Source: CAYLOC01 sp964385195
GTDB taxonomy: Bacteria > Actinomycetota > Actinomycetes > Propionibacteriales > Nocardioidaceae
DNA: 22,013 nucleotides
Direction of reading: 5' to 3'
NCBI GenBank assembly: GCA_964385195.1
Contig: CAYLOC010000027.1
Location: 1-22,013 of the forward strand
Shown here one piece after another: positions 14,217 to 20,810 of this stretch. The position numbers and the translations under genes are program-made. Each line of letters starts with the position of its first letter. Positions within the stretch are counted from its first letter, which is position 1. Below the pieces are notes generated by a model that saw nothing but the letters and a program-made list of their open reading frames with translations, was not told the DNA's origin and did no database searches.

Positions 14217-14969
14217 TCACTCTCCCGGTACGCCGAGGTGCCGCGCATAGAAGTCCTGGATCCGCTGCCAGCCGTCCACGGCGGCGTGCTGCCGGTAGGA
14301 CGGCCGGTCGACGGCGAAGAACGCGTGCCCCGCGTCGTCGTAGGAGTGGAACTCGTGGTCGACCCCCAGTTCGGTGAGCCGGCTGTCCAAGGTAGCCACG
14401 CCGTCCGGTGCGGGATGGGAGTCCTCGTTGCCGAACAGCCCCAGCACCGGGCAGGAGATGCCGTCCAGCTGGTCGATCACCGAGGTCATGCTGGCGCCGA
14501 TCTCCTCGGGGGGTGAATCGGTGACGAACGCCCCGTAGCAGTCCACGGCGGCGTCCAGCGGCAGATGGCAGGCTGCCAGGACCGACTGGCGGCCCCCGGA
14601 GCAGAACCCGATGCAGCCGACCTTGCCGTTGCTCTCCGGCAGGGACCGCAGGTACTCCACGGCTGCCCGCGCGTCACCGAGGAACCGCTGGTCGGGGACT
14701 CCGCCGGCTGCCCGGTTCGCGGCCGCGGCGTCGTCGGAGTCCGCGCCGGGCGCCTCCCGATAGTGCAGGTTGGGGCAGATCGCGGCATAGCCCCAGGACG
14801 CGAACCGGCGGGTGATCTCCTTCGTCGCGGCGTCGAACCCGGGCATGTGGTGGATCACCAGCACACCGCCGACCGGGGCTACGTCGACCGGTCCGGCGGT
14901 ATACGCCTCGATCTCGTCTCCGTCCGCCCCGTTGATCATCCGGCCACCGGCCTGCATGGCGATGTCCAT
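14217..14969 (-). CDS. Dienelactone hydrolase family protein
   Basis: A 250-residue alpha/beta hydrolase of the DLH family. The Cys-Asp-His triad is in place: C123 in GFCSGGR, D183 in GNEDSHP and H215 in DDAGHAFF. The oxyanion-side motif HHMPGFD is at 40-46. Length fits a dienelactone hydrolase (carboxymethylenebutenolidase). Relatives with GFCxGG act on diverse esters or lactones, and no chlorocatechol or protocatechuate genes are nearby, so the substrate is open. ATG at 14969 has a near-perfect AAGGAGG 5 nt upstream; a GTG at 14975 would place that site inside the gene. It is followed at 8 nt by the DUF6295-like gene. A hairpin separates it from the upstream MoaD-like gene. Confidence 0.9.
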   Translation of the reverse strand: MDIAMQAGGRMINGADGDEIEAYTAGPVDVAPVGGVLVIHHMPGFDAATKEITRRFASWGYAAICPNLHYREAPGADSDDAAAANRAAGGVPDQRFLGDARAAVEYLRSLPESNGKVGCIGFCSGGRQSVLAACHLPLDAAVDCYGAFVTDSPPEEIGASMTSVIDQLDGISCPVLGLFGNEDSHPAPDGVATLDSRLTELGVDHEFHSYDDAGHAFFAVDRPSYRQHAAVDGWQRIQDFYARHLGVPGE

Positions 14970-14998
14970 CTGCACCTCCTTCTCCGGGCAGGTTACGC

Positions 14999-15032
14999 CG
15001 CCGTACCTGCCCGGACGCAGGGAGGTACGGCG
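14999..15032. terminator. 10-bp hairpin between the MoaD-like and hydrolase genes
   Basis: Arms CGCCGTACCT (14999-15008) and AGGTACGGCG (15023-15032) pair perfectly around a 14-nt loop, immediately after the MoaD-like stop (15033). It lacks a T-run. It may terminate the propeller/MoaD-like transcript or only weaken read-through into the hydrolase gene. Confidence 0.55.
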
Positions 15033-15338
15033 TCAGCCTCCGGCCATGGCGCCGACGATCAAGAACGGCTCGGACCCGCTGACGACCAGCTCGGGCAGCG
15101 GCGCATCCGGCTCCTCGTGGGACAGGTCCTGCTGGCAGGCGTAGAACCGCACGAATGCGCGACGGCGGTGGGTGGACCGGTCACGGATCGTGCCCAGCAG
15201 CATCGGGAACCGCGCCTCGAGGGCGTCGAGGACCGTTCGCTGGGTGACTTCCTCGGCGAGATCGACCCGGACCTCGCCGTCGACCTTCGCCATCGCCCGC
15301 AGATGGGCGGGGAGCACCACGCGGACGGATGTACTCAC
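15033..15338 (-). CDS. MoaD/ThiS-like ubiquitin-fold protein with C-terminal diglycine
   Basis: A 101-residue beta-grasp protein. It begins STSVRVVLPAHLR, has the central VTQRTVLDALEARFP block typical of MoaD/ThiS, and ends FLIVGAMAGG, the exposed Gly-Gly tail that becomes AMP-activated and thiocarboxylated in sulfur carriers. Start: GTG at 15338 has GAGGTGA 5 nt upstream. The GTG at 15347 overlaps the propeller gene's stop (GTGA) and would add three residues. No MoaA/B/C/E, ThiF or ThiG homologue is nearby, so it is probably not the molybdopterin subunit itself. It is translationally coupled to the propeller gene, which suggests a shared task. Confidence 0.88.
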   Translation of the reverse strand: MSTSVRVVLPAHLRAMAKVDGEVRVDLAEEVTQRTVLDALEARFPMLLGTIRDRSTHRRRAFVRFYACQQDLSHEEPDAPLPELVVSGSEPFLIVGAMAGG

Positions 15339-15343
15339 TGCAC

Positions 15344-16459
15344 TCACCTCAGCGTCTGGACCTCGACCGACAGTACCGCCGGCAGGTCGCGCACGATCGG
15401 GGCCCAGGTGTCGCCGGAGTCATTCGAGGCGTAGACCTGCCCCCCGGTGGTGCCGAAGTACACGCCGCACGACTCGTGCTGGTCCACCGCCATCGCTCCG
15501 CGCAGCACGTTGACGTAGCAGTGCTGCTGCGGCAGCCCGGTGGTGAGCTCCTCCCACTCCTCGCCCCCGGTGCGACTGCGGTAGACGCTCAGCTTTCCCT
15601 CCGGGGGGAAGTGGTGAGAGTCGCTGGTGATCGGCACCACATAGATGGTCTCGGGCTCATGGGCGTGCACCGCGATCGGGAAACCGAAGTCGGTCGGCAG
15701 GTTCCCGCTGACCTCGGACCAGACGCCGCCACCATCGTTGCTTCGCATGACGTCCCAGTGCTTTTGCATATACAGCACGTCCGGGGACGACGGGTGCATG
15801 GCGATGCGGTGGACGCAGTGGCCGACCTCGGTGTCCTGGTCGGGGATCTCGCCGGAACGCAGGCCCTTGTTGATCGGCCGCCAGGTCTGCCCGCCGTCGT
15901 CGGTGCGGAAGGCGCCGGCAGCAGAGATCGCGATGTAGAGCCGCTCGGCGTCGGACGGGTGCTGCACGATCGTGTGCAGGCACATGCCGCCGGCGCCGGG
16001 CTGCCACTGCGGTCCTGTGTCGTGTTGCCGGAGCCCGGAGAGTTCCGTCCACTCCCTCCCGCCGTCGGTGGACTTGAACAGCGCTGCGTCCTCGACGCCC
16101 GCGTAGACCGTGTCGACATCATGGACGGAGGGTTCGAGGTCCCACACGCGGGTGAAGGACCAGGGACGCAGTGTCCCGTCGTACCACTGGTGCTTGCCGG
16201 GGACCCCGTCGTAGGAGAAGTCGTTGCCGACCGCCTCCCAGGTTGCGCCGCCGTCGTCGGAGCGTTGGATGACCTGCCCGAACCAGCCGTTGGACTGCGA
16301 CGCGTAGACCCGGTCGGGGTCGAGCGGCGACCCCTTGACGTGGTAGATCTCCCATCCCGGGAAGTACGGGCCCTCGACCGTCCACTCCGTGCGTCGCTCG
16401 TCTGAAGCCAGGCAGAACGCCCCCTTGCGGGTTCCAACCCAGACACGTGTGCTGACCAT
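15344..16459 (-). CDS. Cytoplasmic Asp-box (BNR/sialidase-like) beta-propeller protein
   Basis: A 371-residue repeat protein with six Asp-box motifs (S-x-D-x-G-x-x-W or close): 67-74 SDDGGATW, 130-137 STDGGREW, 186-193 TDDGGQTW, 240-247 SNDGGGVW, 295-302 SRTGGEEW (Asp replaced) and 345-352 SNDSGDTW. Spacing of roughly 45-65 residues fits a six- or seven-bladed propeller of the sortilin/BNR group. It begins MVSTRVWVGTRKGAF with no signal peptide or anchor, so it should stay in the cytoplasm, unlike true sialidases; the arginine triad of sialidases is not evident. ATG has GGAGG 8 nt upstream. The next gene, a MoaD-like protein, starts in or beside its stop codon. The common label 'exo-alpha-sialidase/glycosyl hydrolase' for such proteins is not supported here. 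Confidence 0.85.
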   Translation of the reverse strand: MVSTRVWVGTRKGAFCLASDERRTEWTVEGPYFPGWEIYHVKGSPLDPDRVYASQSNGWFGQVIQRSDDGGATWEAVGNDFSYDGVPGKHQWYDGTLRPWSFTRVWDLEPSVHDVDTVYAGVEDAALFKSTDGGREWTELSGLRQHDTGPQWQPGAGGMCLHTIVQHPSDAERLYIAISAAGAFRTDDGGQTWRPINKGLRSGEIPDQDTEVGHCVHRIAMHPSSPDVLYMQKHWDVMRSNDGGGVWSEVSGNLPTDFGFPIAVHAHEPETIYVVPITSDSHHFPPEGKLSVYRSRTGGEEWEELTTGLPQQHCYVNVLRGAMAVDQHESCGVYFGTTGGQVYASNDSGDTWAPIVRDLPAVLSVEVQTLR

Positions 16460-16617
16460 GTGTTGATCCTCCTCGCCCGTGCGTCACAGGGCCGGGTGGT
16501 CCCTGCACGAAGTATCGACGGTCGAACGACGCAAAACTCATCGCAAACCGGTGCCACCCACCATCCAGTGATTTCCGACGTGGGCACTGCGGTCTCATCC
16601 TGCGGAGGTGCGGACGA

Positions 16618-17427
16618 TCAGGAGACGTCCTCGTCGGCCCACAACGCCTTCATCTCCGACATCGCCCGCTGCATGATGCGCAGCATGGTGTTGTAGGCCA
16701 GTTCCGCATCCGACCGCTGGATCGCGCCCGCAACGTCGACGTGCCACTGCAGCGCCTCCCGGTGCGGGTACGACGGCATCATGCCGTAGTGGGTCCGGCC
16801 GGAGAGAACCTCGGCGACCAGGCCGTGCAGTTGTAAGAACATCTCATTCCCGGAGCTCGCCAGCACGATCCGGTGAAAGTCGATATCTAACCGCAGGAAC
16901 AGCTCGCTGTCCCCTTCCCGTCCGGCCGCCCACAACCGGCCGGCCAAGCCGATGAGGTCGCTGGCATCGGAGGGTGAAGAACGCTCGGCTGCGAGCCGAG
17001 CGGCTTCCGGCTCGACCGCTGCCCGTAACTCGGTGAGGGAGCGGAGTTGGGCAACCCGGTCCGCTGAGGCGAGTCTCCAGTGGATCACCTGCGGGTCGTA
17101 GACGTTCCACTCCGACGCGGGCAGCACCTGCACTCCCACGCGTCGGCGTGAGGTCACCATCCCCATCGACGCCAGAACACGGACGACCTCGCGGACCACC
17201 GACCGGGAGACGCCGAAGCGCCGCCCCAACTCCTCGATGCGGACGACGGTCCCCGCCGCCAGGTTCCCGTTGCTGACGGCAAGCCCGAGGCGGTCCAGGA
17301 CCTGGGCATGCAGGCCCGTCAACGCCCTGGCAGCGCTGCCCGGATTCAGGTCCGCGGCTCCCTGATCGACATCCTCGGAGTGACCGTCGTGAACCTCACA
17401 ATCGTCGTGATCGGCTTGGCCTGGCAC
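16618..17427 (-). CDS. GntR family (FadR subfamily) transcriptional regulator
   Basis: A 269-residue regulator. An acidic 35-residue leader precedes a winged helix at about 38-103 (RIEELGRRFGVSRSVVREVV, wing MVTSRRRVGVQVL). The C-terminal all-helical FCD domain spans about 125-255; its metal-site signature is visible as D181 with H185 (DIDFH) and downstream histidines (H222, H229). FCD regulators of this kind bind sugar acids or other carboxylates. GTG start at 17427 has AGGAGGAGGA 5 nt upstream. It is divergent from the binding-protein/permease/dgoD operon, so it most likely represses that operon and itself through the palindrome at 17493-17528, with a galactonate-type compound as inducer (inference). 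Confidence 0.93.
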   Translation of the reverse strand: MPGQADHDDCEVHDGHSEDVDQGAADLNPGSAARALTGLHAQVLDRLGLAVSNGNLAAGTVVRIEELGRRFGVSRSVVREVVRVLASMGMVTSRRRVGVQVLPASEWNVYDPQVIHWRLASADRVAQLRSLTELRAAVEPEAARLAAERSSPSDASDLIGLAGRLWAAGREGDSELFLRLDIDFHRIVLASSGNEMFLQLHGLVAEVLSGRTHYGMMPSYPHREALQWHVDVAGAIQRSDAELAYNTMLRIMQRAMSEMKALWADEDVS

Positions 17428-17491
17428 GCGGTCCTCCTCCTACGCCTGCGAGTCCGAGAGGCGTCCCCCACTCCGAACCCCGTCCATGAAG

Positions 17492-17521
17492 ATCATACTC
17501 ATGAACTTTTACCCTTGTAAA
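17492..17521 (-). promoter_or_regulatory. Promoter of the FadR-type regulator gene
   Basis: On the - strand, TTTACA (rc of 17516-17521, 5 of 6), an 18-bp spacer and TATGAT (rc of 17492-17497, 5 of 6). The -35 lies in the right arm of the operator palindrome. The leader to the GTG at 17427 is about 58 nt. Confidence 0.6.
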
Positions 17522-17528
17522 AGTATGA
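17493..17528. promoter_or_regulatory. Probable operator of the FadR-type repressor
   Basis: A perfect 8-bp inverted repeat, ACTTTTAC (17505-17512) / GTAAAAGT (17517-17524), spacer CCTT. It is nested with a wider one, TCATACT (17493-17499) / AGTATGA (17522-17528). The AT-rich block stands out in GC-rich surroundings, and its centre holds the -35 elements of both divergent promoters. Confidence 0.7.
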
Positions 17529-17544
17529 CTTGAATCACTACACT
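17515..17544 (+). promoter_or_regulatory. Promoter of the sugar-acid ABC/dgoD operon
   Basis: TTGTAA (17515-17520, 4 of 6), 18-bp spacer, TACACT (17539-17544). The -35 overlaps the operator centre and right arm. The predicted 5' leader is about 65 nt and contains the palindrome GCACCGGTGC (17585-17594). Confidence 0.5.
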
Positions 17545-17616
17545 CACCAATCGCATCAGATTACTTGTCCGTGGCTGCTCGGTCGCACCGGTGCAGCCGG
17601 AGCAGATCGGAGTCCC

Positions 17617-18912
17617 ATGAAGCGGCATCGAAGAACACGAATCGCGGGGGCCGCGACGATCACAGCGGTTCTGGCGATGGGCGCCTTGACCGCCTGCGGC
17701 GGTTCCGGTTCCGGATCCAGCGACACGCTGCACGTAACGCTGGCCAACCACGTCTGGACCGACGTCATCAAGAAGGACCTGCCCGCGTTCGAGAAGGAGA
17801 CCGGGCTCAATGTCGAGGTCACGCAGCTCAGTGAGGACCAGCTCATCGACCAGTACAAGGTCAAGCTCAACGCCGGCAGCGAAGACATCGACGTGATGAT
17901 GTACCGGCCGCTGCAAGCCGGGAAGCTGTTCGCCCAGAACGGGTACTTCGCCGACCTCACCGACCGCGTCAACGACGCGGCGGACTGGAACTGGAGCGAC
18001 TTCCAGAAGGGTCCACGGTCGCTGACCACGTACCAGGACGAGGTGATCGGAGTCCCGATGATCACCGAGTGTGAGGTGCTCTACTACCGCAAGGACCTAC
18101 TGGCGAAAGCCGGCCTGGATGTGCCGAAGACACTGAAGGAGCTCAAGGCCGCGGCGGCGAAGATCCACCAACAAAACCCCAACGTCGCGGGGTTCGTCGC
18201 CCGGACCGACCGGTCCGCAGCGGTCACCCAGTTCTCGGGGTACTTGTACAGCTTCGGCGGTCAGTGGGTCGACGACAGTGGCAAGTCCGCGATCAACTCC
18301 GACGCGGCGAAGAAGGCCTACGAGTACTACGGCGGACTCATCCACGACTACGGCCCGGCGCAGGTCAGCACCGACATGAGCTGGCCCGAGGCGATGGCGA
18401 TCTTCACCCAGGGCAAGGCAGCGTTCTACACCGACGCCTCCAGCCTGTACGCGAACGCCACCGACCCCAAGAAGTCCAAGGTGGCTGACCAGGTCGCGTT
18501 CGCGCCGTTCCCGGCCGGTCCAGCAGGCTCCAAGCCTTACAACGTGGCGGCCTGGGCGTTAGGCATCAACGCCGCATCACCACACAAGGACAATGCGTGG
18601 AAGTTCATCAAGTGGGCGACCAGCAAGGACGAGATGCTGAAGATCCAGAAGGAAGGCGTCCCCGGATCACGCACGTCGGTATGGAAGGACCCTGAGGGAA
18701 CCTCCACCTTCCCGAAGGGCATCGCCACCGCCACCGCCGAAGCCGGAGAGACCGGTGTCGGGCACGACCGCCCGGTGGTGATCAACGTGGCCGAGGCCCG
18801 AGAGGCGGTGGGTGCGCCCATCGTCACTGCCATCCAGGGCGGGGACGTCACATCGGCCGCTGACAAGGCCTCCCAGGCGTTCCAGAAGATCTTGGACTCT
18901 GAGAACGACTAG
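17617..18912 (+). CDS. ABC transporter sugar/sugar-acid-binding lipoprotein (family 1 SBP)
   Basis: A 431-residue extracellular solute-binding protein. Signal peptide MKRHRRTRIAG... ends in the lipobox LTAC, with C27 the lipidated residue, followed by a Gly/Ser linker. The body has features of the MalE-type cluster: KKDLPAFEKETGLNVEV, DIDVMMYRP, VIGVPM and NNAWKFIKW-like DNAWKFIKWATS. It delivers the substrate to the two permeases coded behind it. ATG at 17617 has CGGAG 5 nt upstream; the in-frame ATG at 17530 would put residues in front of the signal peptide and overlap the promoter. The context with dgoD points to galactonate, a related aldonate or its parent sugar, but ligand residues cannot be read from sequence alone. 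Confidence 0.93.
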   Translation: MKRHRRTRIAGAATITAVLAMGALTACGGSGSGSSDTLHVTLANHVWTDVIKKDLPAFEKETGLNVEVTQLSEDQLIDQYKVKLNAGSEDIDVMMYRPLQAGKLFAQNGYFADLTDRVNDAADWNWSDFQKGPRSLTTYQDEVIGVPMITECEVLYYRKDLLAKAGLDVPKTLKELKAAAAKIHQQNPNVAGFVARTDRSAAVTQFSGYLYSFGGQWVDDSGKSAINSDAAKKAYEYYGGLIHDYGPAQVSTDMSWPEAMAIFTQGKAAFYTDASSLYANATDPKKSKVADQVAFAPFPAGPAGSKPYNVAAWALGINAASPHKDNAWKFIKWATSKDEMLKIQKEGVPGSRTSVWKDPEGTSTFPKGIATATAEAGETGVGHDRPVVINVAEAREAVGAPIVTAIQGGDVTSAADKASQAFQKILDSEND

Positions 18913-18924
18913 TCCAGCACGGAG

Positions 18925-18969
18925 TGCGGGAGGATCAGAACTCGCCCCACGGGGTCTGGTCCTCCCGCA
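18925..18969 (+). other. Intercistronic mRNA hairpin between binding-protein and permease genes
   Basis: Arms 18925-18939 and 18955-18969 pair over 15 bp with one G-T wobble (TGCGGGAGGA... / ...TCCTCCCGCA) around a 15-nt loop. It starts 12 nt after the binding-protein stop. It is likely to protect the upstream message or partly terminate, giving more binding protein than permease, as known for malE-malF-type operons. Confidence 0.65.
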
Positions 18970-18997
18970 ATGCCCGAACCCAGAGACGAGGTGAAGA

Positions 18998-19921
18998 GTG
19001 AGTACGGCGGTCATCCGCAACCATCCGACGTACCGCGCGTTCTCGGACTGGTCCAACCGACACCGGAAATGGGTGCTCGCTGCACCTGCCATGGTGTTCA
19101 CCGCGATTCTGATCGGCTTTCCACTGCTGTGGACGCTCTACCTCTCCCTGACCGATGCACACGGCTCAGTCCGTAACCCGAAGTCGTTCGTTGGCCTGTC
19201 GAACTATGTCGACGTGCTCACCGACACCGACCGGTTCTGGCCGGCGGTGGCGCGAACGTTCGTATTCACCGGCGGAGCATTGGCGTTGGAGCTGGTGCTG
19301 GGGATGTCCATCGCGCTCCTGCTCTGGCGGCCGTTCCGGGCCCAACGCTGGGTCCGGGTGACGGTACTGCTTCCGTTCGTGGCAACCCCAGTGGCCGTGG
19401 CGATGATGTGGCGGCTGATCTTCGAGCCGAACATCGGTGCCGCGAACCGGCTGCTGGGCCTCTTCGGGATCCCCGCACAACCGTGGCTCTCCTCCCCCGA
19501 CAGCACCTTGCCCACCTTGATCATGGTCGACGTGTGGGAGTTCACCCCGATGATCGCGATCATCCTGCTCGCGGGACTCACCGCGCTTCCGGACGAACAG
19601 GACGAGGCCGCACGGATCGACGGTGCAGGGAACTGGAAGCGGTTCTGGTACGTCACGCTGCCCATGCTGCGTCCGATGGTCGTGGTCGCGATCATCCTCC
19701 GCGCCATCGACGCGCTGAAGACGTTCGACCTGCTGTACACGACCAAGGGTCAAGGAGGCGGGTCGTTCCACGAGGCCGAGACGCTCAACATCTATGTCTA
19801 TGGGTTGAGTTTCAAGTACAACAGCTACGGGATCGCCTCTGCGGTGCTGATCCTGTTCTTCTTGATGATCGTCGCAATCATGACCCTTCTCACCATCCGG
19901 CGGAAGGAGCGGCAGTCATGA
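18998..19921 (+). CDS. ABC transporter permease, CUT1 (MalF/UgpA-like)
   Basis: A 307-residue inner-membrane permease with six main hydrophobic segments. The first is at about 28-50 (AAPAMVFTAILIGFPLLWTLYLS). The EAA loop that docks the ATPase is clear: DEAARIDGAGNWKRFWYVTL with the conserved Gly, at about 203-222. GTG start at 18998 lies 3 nt behind GAGGTGA. The next permease begins in its stop codon (ATGA), giving the fixed 1:1 stoichiometry of CUT1 heterodimers. It is the partner of the lipoprotein upstream. Confidence 0.94.
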   Translation: MSTAVIRNHPTYRAFSDWSNRHRKWVLAAPAMVFTAILIGFPLLWTLYLSLTDAHGSVRNPKSFVGLSNYVDVLTDTDRFWPAVARTFVFTGGALALELVLGMSIALLLWRPFRAQRWVRVTVLLPFVATPVAVAMMWRLIFEPNIGAANRLLGLFGIPAQPWLSSPDSTLPTLIMVDVWEFTPMIAIILLAGLTALPDEQDEAARIDGAGNWKRFWYVTLPMLRPMVVVAIILRAIDALKTFDLLYTTKGQGGGSFHEAETLNIYVYGLSFKYNSYGIASAVLILFFLMIVAIMTLLTIRRKERQS

Positions 19922-20802
19922 CCACGACCGCCACCACCACCCGTCCCAACCCCACCGCAAGAAGACCCCGCCCACGCACCCGACAGCCGATGAGCTCACG
20001 AAGCTACCGGGTCTTCCGACCGGTCGCGATCACTGTCGTGGTCATCGTGTTCCTCGTGCCACTGCTGTGGATGGTTCTCGCATCGCTGAAGACCAACGTC
20101 GACATTCACGACGTACACCGGTCTTTCAACTTCTCCCCCACGTTGGAGAACTACACCGCGGTACTCGGCAAGGACAACTACGGCCAGTTCCTGTTCAACA
20201 GTTTCTTCATCGCCGCATGTGCGACCGTGATCTCGCTCCTGATCGGCGTTCCGGCCGCCTACTCGATGAGCCGGTTCATGATGCGACGCTCGGCGCTGCT
20301 GGTACTGATGGCGCGGGTGATCCCCGGGATCTCGCTGCTTGTGCCGTGGTACTACGTGTTCGCCAAGCTAGGGCTGGTCGGCGGGTACGGCGTACTGGTG
20401 TTGTCACACATGTTCATCCTCATCCCGATCAGTCTGTACATCATGATGTCGTACTTCGACTCGCTGCCCACGGACTTCGAGGAGGCGGCGCAGGTGGACG
20501 GATTGACGCCGATCGGGGCGTTCTTCCGGATCGTCGTACCGATCTCGCTGACCGGCATTGCCACCGCCGGGATCTTGTCCTTCATCTTCTCCTGGAACAA
20601 CTTCATGTTCGCACTGGTGCTCTCCGGTGCACACACCAAGACCCTCCCGGTGGCGGTGTTCGACTTCGTCTCCTACGCCAGTATCGACTGGGGCGCGATC
20701 ATGGCGGCGGCCGTCATCATGACTCTGCCGATCATCGTGGTGGCCCTCTTCGCGCAGCGCTACATCGTGTCCGGCCTCACCTCCGGGGCCACCAAGGGAT
20801 AG
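19918..20802 (+). CDS. ABC transporter permease, CUT1 (MalG/UgpE-like)
   Basis: A 294-residue second permease subunit. A Thr/Pro/Arg-rich cytoplasmic head of about 30 residues precedes TM1 (VAITVVVIVFLVPLLWMVLA). The EAA loop reads DFEEAAQVDGLTPIGAFFRI, and the end YIVSGLTSGATKG is typical of MalG-type proteins. ATG overlaps the preceding stop by 4 bp, with AAGGAG 8 nt upstream. There is no ATP-binding subunit gene in the operon, so a shared MsiK/UgpC-type ATPase from elsewhere is expected. Confidence 0.94.
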   Translation: MTTTATTTRPNPTARRPRPRTRQPMSSRSYRVFRPVAITVVVIVFLVPLLWMVLASLKTNVDIHDVHRSFNFSPTLENYTAVLGKDNYGQFLFNSFFIAACATVISLLIGVPAAYSMSRFMMRRSALLVLMARVIPGISLLVPWYYVFAKLGLVGGYGVLVLSHMFILIPISLYIMMSYFDSLPTDFEEAAQVDGLTPIGAFFRIVVPISLTGIATAGILSFIFSWNNFMFALVLSGAHTKTLPVAVFDFVSYASIDWGAIMAAAVIMTLPIIVVALFAQRYIVSGLTSGATKG

Positions 20803-20810
20803 TGGCACCG

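Noticed and set aside
15344..16459. True sialidase or secreted glycosyl hydrolase function for the Asp-box protein
   Set aside because: There is no signal peptide and no evident sialidase arginine triad; Asp boxes are structural and occur in many non-enzymatic propellers.
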